Shown piece after piece: positions 18,178 to 25,470 of a stretch of 64,000 nt of DNA. The DNA lies in NCBI GenBank assembly GCA_036399175.1, contig DASWNP010000011.1, positions 13,970 through 77,969 of the forward strand. Reading direction: 5' to 3'. This stretch comes from DASWNP01 sp036399175 (GTDB taxonomy: Bacteria; Acidobacteriota; Blastocatellia; Pyrinomonadales; Pyrinomonadaceae). The first letter of the stretch is position 1. Each line of letters opens with the position of its first letter. The translations under genes and the position numbers were made by a program. Below the pieces are notes generated by a model. The model saw nothing but the letters and a program-made list of their open reading frames with translations, was not told the DNA's origin and did not search any database.

Positions 18178-18270
18178 GCCTGTAGCAGTTGTCTCCCTGG
18201 CCTGAGACACTGAAGATGTAAACGCGCCCTTCGCTTCGATTTCCGTTCTCGTTATAAGAATCGTCAGATT

Positions 18271-18960
18271 ATGCTAAAGCCTCTTTCACAGACAGCCTTG
18301 CCCGCTCGCCTGTTGTCAGCCACGTTCTTCCTTATCATCCTCGTCTTCTCCTTCGCCGAGGCGCGCGCCGACAGCCTCGTCGTCCTCGACGGCTCTTTCA
18401 AAATCACCAGCACCATGCTCAATCCTGTCTTCGATTTTTCCGGCCAGGGAGTGAGCGTGAGTAATGCCGCGAGCCCCGGCAGTACGGGAGTAGTCGATGC
18501 GCGCTGCGCCGCGTGTCCGGCGGGCTCCGCCGTCAGTCTCTTCAGCCGCCACGCGGGCACGCTCGGCGCAGGCCCGGCCACGATTGGCGGCGTCTCTTAC
18601 AACCAGCTTTTCTACGCGGGCATCCTTGAGTTTCGCGGCACAGTCGTCGTCCCCGACTCCAACGCGCCGACGCTCACCCTCGTCGCGCCCTTCACCTTCA
18701 CAGGCATGCTACAGGCTTGCTCGACCAACCCCTTCCTCAACGGCTGCGACGGCGGCGCGCAGGTCTTAAGCACCACGCTCAGCGGGCAGGGCTGGGCTGT
18801 CCTTGAGCTTGTCTCGACGCAGGGCGCAGGTCTCTACGACTTCAGAAGCATCACCTACAACTTCGGCTCCCAACCCGTCCCCGAACCCGCCACACTCCTC
18901 CTGCTCGGCACAGGTCTGGCCGGAGTCGCCGCGCGCTATCGCAGGCGACTAAAGAAATGA
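18271..18960 (+). CDS. PEP-CTERM sorting-domain protein (exosortase substrate)
   Basis: This 229-residue exported protein is one of only two plus-strand genes I support. The signal peptide is MLKPLSQ...LLSATFFLIILVFSFAEARA (about 1-34). The body is Ser/Thr/Gly-rich, with two Cys pairs (CAAC; C...C around NPFLNGC), and has no known domain. The C-terminus is the full tripartite sorting signal: VPEP at about 203-206, hydrophobic TLLLLGTGLAGVAA, then the basic cluster RYRRRLKK. It should be processed by the exosortase at 12465-13586 and attached to, or released into, the EPS matrix. The TGA stop lies inside heptad element HR6, shared with the convergent gene. Confidence 0.93.
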   Translation: MLKPLSQTALPARLLSATFFLIILVFSFAEARADSLVVLDGSFKITSTMLNPVFDFSGQGVSVSNAASPGSTGVVDARCAACPAGSAVSLFSRHAGTLGAGPATIGGVSYNQLFYAGILEFRGTVVVPDSNAPTLTLVAPFTFTGMLQACSTNPFLNGCDGGAQVLSTTLSGQGWAVLELVSTQGAGLYDFRSITYNFGSQPVPEPATLLLLGTGLAGVAARYRRRLKK

Positions 18961-19043
18961 TGAATTAGGAATGCGGAATGATGAATGAAAGGCAAGTTCT
19001 CTTTCATTCATCATTCCGCATTCCTAATTCATCGTTTGCCTTT
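18957..19043. repeat. Heptad inverted-repeat element HR6 between convergent genes
   Basis: The left arm starts at the PEP-CTERM gene stop with heptads ATGATGA, ATTAGGA and ATGCGGA. The right arm (19005-19043) is the complement and ends at the TAA stop of the convergent beta-helix gene (19044-19046). The apex on the minus strand reads tgaaagagaacttgccttt. The position between two converging genes fits a bidirectional terminator. Confidence 0.9.
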
Positions 19044-20822
19044 TTATGGAGTTACTCTTCTCGGTCGCTGAGCCGGCGCGGGCGGCGGTGCGGGCGCGGG
19101 CGTTTGCGTGGAGGTGAGGCCGCTCATGGCTGCTTCGAGGGCGTCGATGTCGCAGCCGGGGTCGCGCCCGTTGTCGGCGCGGCGTTTGAAGGGGCTGTTC
19201 GGGGCGAGACGATAGTTGCCGCGAGCGTAATCGACGAAGCCCACGTCCGACGCCGCGCCGACGAAGAAGTTGCCGGGCGGATATTTCTTCGAGACCGCGT
19301 CTACGTCCATAACGCCGAACATGACGTTGCGCTCGTAGACGTACTTTCTATCTATCGACGGGTCTGGATAGGCGCGATAGCCGCGTCCGTTCGGGTCGTT
19401 GACGGGATGATAGTAAGGATTGTATTGCGGGTCGATGTGGCCTCTGAAGGCGTTGATGCCTTCGTAGACCGAAACGTCGCGCCCCCAGCCGTTGCCGCCG
19501 CGCATCCAGATGTTGTTTCGTATGTAGAGCCCTCGACGCGCGGGCGCGCGGTCGTTGCCAATGCGCGCGGTCTGCTGGTCAACCTCTGCTACCGTGTTGT
19601 GCTCGACCGTCACCTCGTCGGCCTCGATGCTCGTGCTGATGAAATAGCCTTCCGCGACGCCGCCCCCGTACTTAGCGCGGCTAATGTCTGCGGCGAGATT
19701 GTTGATGATTTGGATACGCCTGTTGCCCGCCGTCTGCGTGCCGCTATCTCCTATCTGGATGGCGCTCCCGACGTGACGAAAGATGTTATGACGCACGACC
19801 ACGTCCTGACAGGCTGACCACGGAGCGCGCCCGTGCTGATTCGTCGCTTTGAGCAGGACGGCGACGCCGGTCTGCTCGTCCTTCCAACTGTTCTCAAATA
19901 AATTCCCTTCTATCAATACCCTCTGCCCGTTCTTTATCTCCAACAGATTCTTCACTACCCACTGCCGCCCGTCGAAGCTCTCGTGCCCCTCTCTCCACCT
20001 CCACGGCTTCGTCATCTGATTCCGCCTGATTACTATGTCCGACGGTATCAATCCTTCTATCCGAGGGTCGTCTCCCCCGAACATCACATTCTCTCCTGCC
20101 GCTTCCAGATAGTTGTTCTCTATCAGATAGGGGCCTGGCCCCCATGCTCCCCACACCGCTTGAGAGTCCTGCCAGGGATGATGAATCTCTGAGACATGAG
20201 AGTTGATGAGAGCCATCTCACGACCGTTGAAGCAGACGCCTCTGGTTTGCTGGCTGTCGACGAAGCCGTGAACATAGACTCTGTCGAGGATGATGTGATG
20301 AGGCATCTGTTCGACTGATGATTCATTGCCTTCGCCGAGCCAGATAAGATTGCGGACATCGGCGGAAGAATCGACGGGTGCGAATTCTATCCCGACGAAC
20401 CGGTAATGATGTGCGCGAGGCTCGGCCTGTAAAGCTTTGGTGGCTTTGCCGGGCGCGACGAGCTTGGGCATAAGCGGCGCGTGCGAGGGCGTGATGCGTT
20501 GGCCTGCGCCGGGCAGCCTGTCTTCGGCTGAGGAACGAATCGTAATCCAGTCGGCGTCCGTGCCCGTGCCCTGTTTGAAGGGCAGAGTGAAGGGGCCTGT
20601 GTAGGTTGCGCCCGCTTCGAGAATGATGGTGTCGCCGGGCTGCGCCTCGGCGAGCGCCCTCTGAAAATCGCCGCGCGCTCCGACTCTTTTCGTGCGCGAA
20701 GATGCGTCGCTCTCCGCGCGGGGCGCTGTTCTTCCACGACTGCCCCGTCGCTGCGTCAGAGCGAACGTCAGGCCAGCCGCCAGGACGAGCGTCGCCAGGA
20801 GTGTCACAGACAGAGTCTTCAT
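19044..20822 (-). CDS. Secreted right-handed beta-helix protein (paralogue)
   Basis: This 592-residue protein has an N-terminal export signal (MKTLSVTLLATLVLAAGLTFAL). A parallel beta-helix spans about 50-570, followed by a short Pro/Ala tail. The region around HHYRFVGIEFAPVDSSADVRN through GRAPWSACQDVVVRHNI is nearly residue-identical to the 1150-residue protein at 13896-17348, but the concanavalin and TIGR03437-type domains are absent. It probably binds or depolymerises extracellular polysaccharide; catalytic residues cannot be assigned. The ATG overlaps the stop of the upstream DUF218 gene (ATGA type), so the two are translationally coupled. Confidence 0.85.
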   Translation of the reverse strand: MKTLSVTLLATLVLAAGLTFALTQRRGSRGRTAPRAESDASSRTKRVGARGDFQRALAEAQPGDTIILEAGATYTGPFTLPFKQGTGTDADWITIRSSAEDRLPGAGQRITPSHAPLMPKLVAPGKATKALQAEPRAHHYRFVGIEFAPVDSSADVRNLIWLGEGNESSVEQMPHHIILDRVYVHGFVDSQQTRGVCFNGREMALINSHVSEIHHPWQDSQAVWGAWGPGPYLIENNYLEAAGENVMFGGDDPRIEGLIPSDIVIRRNQMTKPWRWREGHESFDGRQWVVKNLLEIKNGQRVLIEGNLFENSWKDEQTGVAVLLKATNQHGRAPWSACQDVVVRHNIFRHVGSAIQIGDSGTQTAGNRRIQIINNLAADISRAKYGGGVAEGYFISTSIEADEVTVEHNTVAEVDQQTARIGNDRAPARRGLYIRNNIWMRGGNGWGRDVSVYEGINAFRGHIDPQYNPYYHPVNDPNGRGYRAYPDPSIDRKYVYERNVMFGVMDVDAVSKKYPPGNFFVGAASDVGFVDYARGNYRLAPNSPFKRRADNGRDPGCDIDALEAAMSGLTSTQTPAPAPPPAPAQRPRRVTP

Positions 20823-21517
20823 CCGACCTCACGGGCGTAGCGCAGCCGGTAGTAAGCGAGCTTCGCGTATTCGCCGCCGACGCTTCGCCACCCGCTCGCG
20901 CCGAGCCACCACTTAGCGCACGCGCCCGCCTGTTCCGGCGGCGCGTCGATACCGACCGCGATATTGCTTCCTCGAAAAACGCGGCGCAGAGTCCAGAGCG
21001 CGCGGCGCGTATGGAAGGGCGAGGTCACGACCAGAAGCGAGCGTGTTCCGCGCTGCTCCGCGAGACGACGCGCCTGCCGAGCCTCTTCAAACGTGCTCGA
21101 AACAACCTCCGGCCAAACCTCTATGCTCTCTTCGGGCACGCCCGCCCTCAGAAGCTCTTCCCTCGCGCGTTCGTAGAAGAAGGGGTTGCGCTGCTCGGCG
21201 CTCGACCAGCCGCCGCGCAATCCGTCGTTCGTCAAAACAATCTTCGGCGCGCGTCCCTCACGAAAAAGTCGCGCCGCCCACTCAGCACGCTCGCGGTAAT
21301 CAGCCGCCCCGCTCAACACGAGCAGCGCGTCGGCTCGCTCGGGCGGGGCACGCACGACCAACCAGCAAGCAGCCATCCAGGCGACCAACGGCCAGAGTGC
21401 GAGCGATACCAATACCGGTATAAAGATGCGCCGCAAGCGCGACCTTCGCTCTTCACCAGCAGATGCCGTCATACTGAGCGTCGCTCGTTCGCCCATCAAA
21501 GAGACGGACGAGGTCAA
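20819..21517 (-). CDS. DUF218 / YdcF-ElyC family membrane-anchored protein
   Basis: The protein has up to 232 residues. The longest frame starts with TTG (21517); ATG codons at 21496 and 21472 are alternatives, and the last overlaps the AlgD-like gene by only 20 bases and keeps the whole domain. One membrane helix (IFIPVLVSLALWPLVAWMAACW) is followed by the DUF218 fold: ADALLVLSGAADYRERAEWAARL, IVLTNDG, SSTFEEARQARRL and LLVVTSPFHTRRA. ElyC/SanA-like proteins act in envelope or undecaprenyl-phosphate-related processes; the exact role is unknown. These are frequent in EPS loci. Confidence 0.82.
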   Translation of the reverse strand: MTSSVSLMGERATLSMTASAGEERRSRLRRIFIPVLVSLALWPLVAWMAACWLVVRAPPERADALLVLSGAADYRERAEWAARLFREGRAPKIVLTNDGLRGGWSSAEQRNPFFYERAREELLRAGVPEESIEVWPEVVSSTFEEARQARRLAEQRGTRSLLVVTSPFHTRRALWTLRRVFRGSNIAVGIDAPPEQAGACAKWWLGASGWRSVGGEYAKLAYYRLRYAREVG

Positions 21518-22766
21518 TCACCTTCTGGTCACTTCTGAGCCTTCCCTCGACGGCGCGAAACTCTTCGGCCTTGTTGCCGATGATGACGACCTCCGAGCTT
21601 TCCAGCACTTCGTCGATGCTGGCGCGCATCAGTTGAGAGATGTGCGGTATCTCTCGCTCGATGTACTCCTTGTTTGCGCCGAAGAGGCGCGCGAGCGAAA
21701 CGTCGCGGTCGTAGATTGAAAGCTGGATGCCTTTGCCGATGAGCGTCTCGATTAAAGCGACCATCGGCGATTCGCGTAAATCATCCGTGCCCGCCTTGAA
21801 GCTGAAGCCGAGCACGCCGACCCGTTTGCTGCCCGTGCTGAGAACCATCTCGACGGCGCGCTCAATCTGCCGACGGTTGCTCGGCAGAATAGACGACAGA
21901 AGCGGTACTTCCACGTCTAACTCCTTCGCCTTGTAGACGACGGCTCTCAAGTCCTTCGGCAGACACGAGCCGCCGAAGGCGAAGCCCGGCTTGAGGTAAT
22001 AAGGCGACAGGTTGAGCTTCGTGTCCTGGCAGAAGACGCTCATCACTTCATGGCTGTCGATGCCGAGCCCTTTGCAGATGTTTCCAATCTCGTTGGCGAA
22101 GCCGACCTTCAGGGCATGGAAGCAGTTGCAGGCATACTTGACCATCTCGGCGGCCTTGACACTCGTCACCAGCAGCGGCGCGTCGATGTTCTTGTAGAGA
22201 CGACGGACGCTGGCCGCCGTGTCTTCGTCGTCCGCGCCGATGAGCGTGAAGGGCGGCGCGTAGAAATCCTTGAGCGACGTTCCTTCGCGCAAGAATTCAG
22301 GGTTGATGCAGACGCCGAAGTCGCGCCCGGCCTTGAGCCCCGAATAGACTTCGAGCGTCGGGGTGACGACCGACTCAATCGTGCCCGGCAGCATCGTGCT
22401 GCGAATGACGACGGTGTGGCGCGTGCGTTTGGCTTCGAGCGCGGCGGCGATTTCCTGGCAGACGCGCTTGACGTAGGTCAGGTCGAGGCTGCCGTTCGAG
22501 TGGCTAGGCGTGCCGACGCAAATCAGAGAGAGTTCCGTCTCGCGGACAGCCTCCGCCGAATCGGTCGTCGCGCGCAGGCGCTTGGCTCCGACCATCTCGG
22601 CTATCAACTCTCCGATGCCTGCCTCGACAATCGGGCTCTTGCCGTCGTTGATGATGCCGACCTTCGTCGCGTTGACATCGACGCCGACGACTTCGTGCCC
22701 CTCCCTTGCGAAGCAGGCCGCCGACACGCACCCGACGTAGCCCAAACCAAAAACGCTCAGCTTCAT
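21453..22766 (-). CDS. algD: GDP-mannose 6-dehydrogenase (AlgD-like)
   Basis: This 437-residue enzyme oxidises GDP-mannose to GDP-mannuronate, the alginate precursor. It has an N-terminal NAD site (FGLGYVG), ICVGTPS, INPEFLREG, the central helix ANEIGN and the catalytic PGFAFGGSCLPKD with the nucleophile Cys268, the same residue number as in Pseudomonas AlgD. The C-terminal FKAGTDDLRESP and terminal GICW also match AlgD, not UDP-glucose dehydrogenases. This gives an unusually specific substrate prediction; a related UDP-sugar substrate remains possible. The start overlaps the upstream ExoA-like gene end by 4 bases. Confidence 0.88.
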   Translation of the reverse strand: MKLSVFGLGYVGCVSAACFAREGHEVVGVDVNATKVGIINDGKSPIVEAGIGELIAEMVGAKRLRATTDSAEAVRETELSLICVGTPSHSNGSLDLTYVKRVCQEIAAALEAKRTRHTVVIRSTMLPGTIESVVTPTLEVYSGLKAGRDFGVCINPEFLREGTSLKDFYAPPFTLIGADDEDTAASVRRLYKNIDAPLLVTSVKAAEMVKYACNCFHALKVGFANEIGNICKGLGIDSHEVMSVFCQDTKLNLSPYYLKPGFAFGGSCLPKDLRAVVYKAKELDVEVPLLSSILPSNRRQIERAVEMVLSTGSKRVGVLGFSFKAGTDDLRESPMVALIETLIGKGIQLSIYDRDVSLARLFGANKEYIEREIPHISQLMRASIDEVLESSEVVIIGNKAEEFRAVEGRLRSDQKVIDLVRLFDGRTSDAQYDGICW

Positions 22767-24010
22767 TCAAAAGACTCCCTCTGTTTTGATAACGCCCGCG
22801 CGCTCCGGCGTCGCTCCGAGCGCAGCAGCCCCGTTAGAAAGCTTCCGCCCCAGACGAAATGAATCGTGAAGAAAACCAACGGTAAGACGAAGAGCAAACG
22901 CGCGTCTCCGCTCTTTCGCGCAAGCTGCGCCGCGCAGACGAGCGCCAGCGCCAGATAAGCGCCCATTTCAAGCGTCAGCAGCGCCCACGCGACAGGCCAA
23001 AAGAAGCCGACCGCGCCGAGCACGAACATCGACGCGACGAACACAGGCGCGACCAGATGCCGCCATCTCGCCGAGCGCGGATGCAGCTTGAGCATCTGCG
23101 CCTTCCAGTTGCCGTAGCGCGCGTACTGCGCGGCGAGGTCTCGAAGAGTCGCCCGCGCGAAGTAGTCGCAATGCTCCGAGGTGTCGAGCACGACGCGCCC
23201 GCCGCCCATCCGCACGCGGTAGTTGAAATCGTAATCCTCGTTCGCCAGCAAATCCTCGTTGAAGCCGCTGAGCCTCTGCCAAAGCTCCTTTCGGAAAGAG
23301 CCGAACGGCACGGTATCGACCGACTGCTCCGTCGCGCTCGTCGTATCGCTCAGGCGATACTTCGCGTCGCCGATGCCGAACGGATGTGCCACCGCCAGCG
23401 CGATGGCGCGCGCCACGAGACTCTCCGCGCCGGGGCGAATACGCCAGGGCATCCCGACTACCGAAGCCTCGCCGCGCCGAAGGACTTCCACGCAGCGACG
23501 CACGTAGCCGCCGGAGGCAACGGAATGCGCGTCCATCCGCACGACGATGTCGCCGCGCGCGGCTTCGATGCCGAGGTTGAGCGCGGCCGGGATGTTCCGT
23601 TCCGCGTTGTCGAGCACGCGCACGCTCGTCTCCGGATGCTCCCGCCTGAAACGCTCGATGCAGGCGCGCGTGCCGTCCTCCGACATGCCATCGACCACGA
23701 TGATTTCGTAAGCCGCGCTCTCGTACTGCCCCGAAAGGTTCTCCAGCACCTTCTCTATAAAACGCTCTTCGTTGTAGCAGGGAATGACGACGGAGACGAA
23801 GGGCAAGGCGGAAGGCGGAACGCGGAACGCGGAATCAGAATCGTTCTTTGTCGTCGGCGGAAGATGGATGAAAGCGTCGTTCGCGGAAGTTGCGCTCTGA
23901 GCGGGCGGGAGTTCCTCAAGCTCACAACGCATGTTCTCGACAGGCCGGCTTTCGCCGAGCCCGTTTTCGTCGAGCCTCTTTTCGTTCATCGTTCCGCGTT
24001 CAGCGTTCAT
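22763..24010 (-). CDS. Glycosyltransferase family 2, ExoA-like, with C-terminal membrane helices
   Basis: The protein has about 415 residues from the ATG at 24008-24010; a later ATG at 23932 is possible. The GT2 domain starts at LPFVSVVIPCYNEERF and shows VVDGMSEDGT, RMDAHS (the DXD equivalent), the acceptor region FGSFRKELW and NEDYDFNYR. Two to three hydrophobic helices follow at the C-terminus. It resembles succinoglycan ExoA and should add a sugar to the lipid-linked EPS unit at the inner membrane. The first about 65 residues (from MNAERG to SAFRVPPSA) are unlike the family and are bounded by the two arms of heptad element HR16. It lies 7 bases after the GT4 gene upstream. Confidence 0.85.
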   Translation of the reverse strand: MNAERGTMNEKRLDENGLGESRPVENMRCELEELPPAQSATSANDAFIHLPPTTKNDSDSAFRVPPSALPFVSVVIPCYNEERFIEKVLENLSGQYESAAYEIIVVDGMSEDGTRACIERFRREHPETSVRVLDNAERNIPAALNLGIEAARGDIVVRMDAHSVASGGYVRRCVEVLRRGEASVVGMPWRIRPGAESLVARAIALAVAHPFGIGDAKYRLSDTTSATEQSVDTVPFGSFRKELWQRLSGFNEDLLANEDYDFNYRVRMGGGRVVLDTSEHCDYFARATLRDLAAQYARYGNWKAQMLKLHPRSARWRHLVAPVFVASMFVLGAVGFFWPVAWALLTLEMGAYLALALVCAAQLARKSGDARLLFVLPLVFFTIHFVWGGSFLTGLLRSERRRSARALSKQRESFE

Positions 24011-24013
24011 CGT
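23804..24013. repeat. Heptad inverted-repeat element HR16, inside a gene's N-terminus
   Basis: The left arm (23804-23836) has heptads AAGGCGG and AACGCGG. The right arm (about 23983-24013) has the complement (GTTCCGC, GTTCAGC, GTTCATC). The right arm begins 4 bases from the TGA stop of the GT4 gene (24018-24020) and includes the ATG of the ExoA-like gene. The interior, about 145 bases, is translated in frame as a poorly conserved N-terminal extension. Confidence 0.75.
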
Positions 24014-24017
24014 TTCT

Positions 24018-25283
24018 TCAGATTGTCGCCCGTGCGTTCTCTTCGAGCGGCGTGGAGGTTTGGTGAGAGAGAGCGCGGCGCGTGCGCGCACGCTCGCAGA
24101 TGTCCGCGAAGCTTTGGGCGACCTTCGACCAACCGAACTGCTCGCGGACGAGCGTCGCGCCGCGAAGAGCAAGCGCGCGAGCGTAAGGTTCGTCGGTGAC
24201 GAGCCGGACGATTCTGTCGGCGAAAGCTTCGGGCTCGTCGGCGATGAGCAGCTCCGCGCCGTCCGCGATGGGCAGACCTTCTGCGCCGACGGTGGTCGAG
24301 ACGATGGGCAGCTCCATCGCCATCGCTTCGTAGATTTTGAGACGCGTCCCGCCGCCGACGCGGATGGGCACGACGTAAGCGGAAGCGCGTTCCATGTACG
24401 GGCGCACGTCTTCGACGCGCCCGGTGACGACGATGGACGCATCGCGCTGGCCGAGCGCGACGAGGCTCGCAGAAGGGTTGCGCCCGACGACCGTCAGCGT
24501 CACTTGAGGGACTCGCTCTCTGACGCGCGGCAGTACTTCTTCCGTGAAGTAGCGGATGGCATCTTCGTTGGGCAGCCAATCCATCGAGCCCGTGAAGACG
24601 AGGTTGAAGGGGTCGCGCGTCTCGCGCCCGTGCGGGCGGAAGTATTCCGTATCGACGCCGGTCGGCACGTCTTCCACCTTCTCGACGCCGTACTCGCGCC
24701 GCATCGTCTCGCAGTCTTCGCGCGAGACGGCGACGACGCCGTCAAACCTCCGGCACGCCGCGCGCTCGTAGGCGCGCGATTTCAACCATTGCCCGTAGAG
24801 ATACGCCTTCTTCAGAGGGTGCTTCTGCACTTCGTAGTGGCGCTGCCAAATCATCGCCTCGACGTTGTGTTGAAAGAGCACGCTCGCGCAATTGAGCTGC
24901 GGCGGCACGTTGATGCTCGGTTGCAGGAAATCGCAGACCAGCACGTCGAACGTCTCGCGCGCCGTCAGCCGCGAAATCTCGCGCCGCATCCCCGCCGACT
25001 CGTACTTCTTCATAAAATAGGGCAGCCGCGAGACCAGATTCGTCGCCAGCTCGACGTAAAAACCGGGCGTGAACTTAGGACGCGTCCGGTGCGGCACGGT
25101 GATTAGCTCGTGGCAATACTCGACGGCGCGCTCGCGCGCATCCTCACTGCCGGAGCCGTCGTCGAGCGTCAGGTACGTCACGTGATGCTCGCGCCTTAGC
25201 TCCTTCAGCATGTTGTAAGTGCGAATCTTGCCGCCCTTATCTACCGGGTGCAGCAGTTCCGTCTTGAGCCAGAGAATATGCAT
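24018..25283 (-). CDS. Glycosyltransferase family 4, exosortase-associated type
   Basis: The protein has 421 residues from the ATG at 25281-25283; a TTG three codons upstream is also open. It starts MHILWLKTELLHPVDKGGKIRTYN, the conserved beginning of the PEP-CTERM/EpsH1-associated sugar transferases (TIGR03087 type). GT-B features include FQHNVEA, VVAVSREDCE, NLVFTGSMDW with the nucleotide-sugar loop PNEDA, and the C-terminal EAMAMELPIVSTTVGAEGL donor-binding motif. It is cytoplasmic or peripheral-membrane and adds a sugar in repeat-unit assembly. It lies between the amidotransferase and the ExoA-like gene. Confidence 0.9.
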   Translation of the reverse strand: MHILWLKTELLHPVDKGGKIRTYNMLKELRREHHVTYLTLDDGSGSEDARERAVEYCHELITVPHRTRPKFTPGFYVELATNLVSRLPYFMKKYESAGMRREISRLTARETFDVLVCDFLQPSINVPPQLNCASVLFQHNVEAMIWQRHYEVQKHPLKKAYLYGQWLKSRAYERAACRRFDGVVAVSREDCETMRREYGVEKVEDVPTGVDTEYFRPHGRETRDPFNLVFTGSMDWLPNEDAIRYFTEEVLPRVRERVPQVTLTVVGRNPSASLVALGQRDASIVVTGRVEDVRPYMERASAYVVPIRVGGGTRLKIYEAMAMELPIVSTTVGAEGLPIADGAELLIADEPEAFADRIVRLVTDEPYARALALRGATLVREQFGWSKVAQSFADICERARTRRALSHQTSTPLEENARATI

Positions 25284-25294
25284 AGGCAACAATT

Positions 25295-25470
25295 GGGGGA
25301 TGGGGGTCAGGGGTCGGGGGTTGGGGTTTGAGTTTCAAGTTTCGAGTTTCAAGTTCAGGTCTCAGGTTTTTAGGTTTCAAGTTTCAGATGTTTGGTTTCA
25401 AGCTTCAGGTCGAGGGGCTTCGGGACTTGTTTTTCCCCAACCCCCAACCCCTAACCCCCATCCCCTTCTC
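25295..25470. repeat. Heptad inverted-repeat element HR7 (nested G-rich and TTTCAAG words)
   Basis: The outer arms are G-rich heptads (GGGGGTC, GGGGGTT; 25295-25328) and their C-rich complement (about 25434-25466). The interior (25329-25410) is a second array of another word, TTTCAAG/TTTCGAG. The C-rich end reaches the TAA stop of the amidotransferase gene (25471-25473), whose last residues GVGR are encoded by similar G-rich sequence. It is the only element seen with two word types nested. Confidence 0.85.

Larger units (their letters stand above)
17349..18270. other. 922-base regulatory interval between divergent beta-helix and PEP-CTERM genes
   Basis: There is no coding frame here that I would support. 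On the minus strand it carries two c-di-GMP-I aptamers (17834-17926 and 17360-17450) and a hairpin between them. On the plus-strand side it holds the promoter region of the PEP-CTERM gene, with a perfect inverted repeat at 18159-18174. Parts of the interval (17930-18160) are more A/T-rich than the surrounding genes. Confidence 0.7.

Noticed and set aside
18151..18180. Sigma-54 type promoter before the PEP-CTERM gene
   Set aside because: A TGGC string is present, but the GG and GC elements do not have the required spacing.
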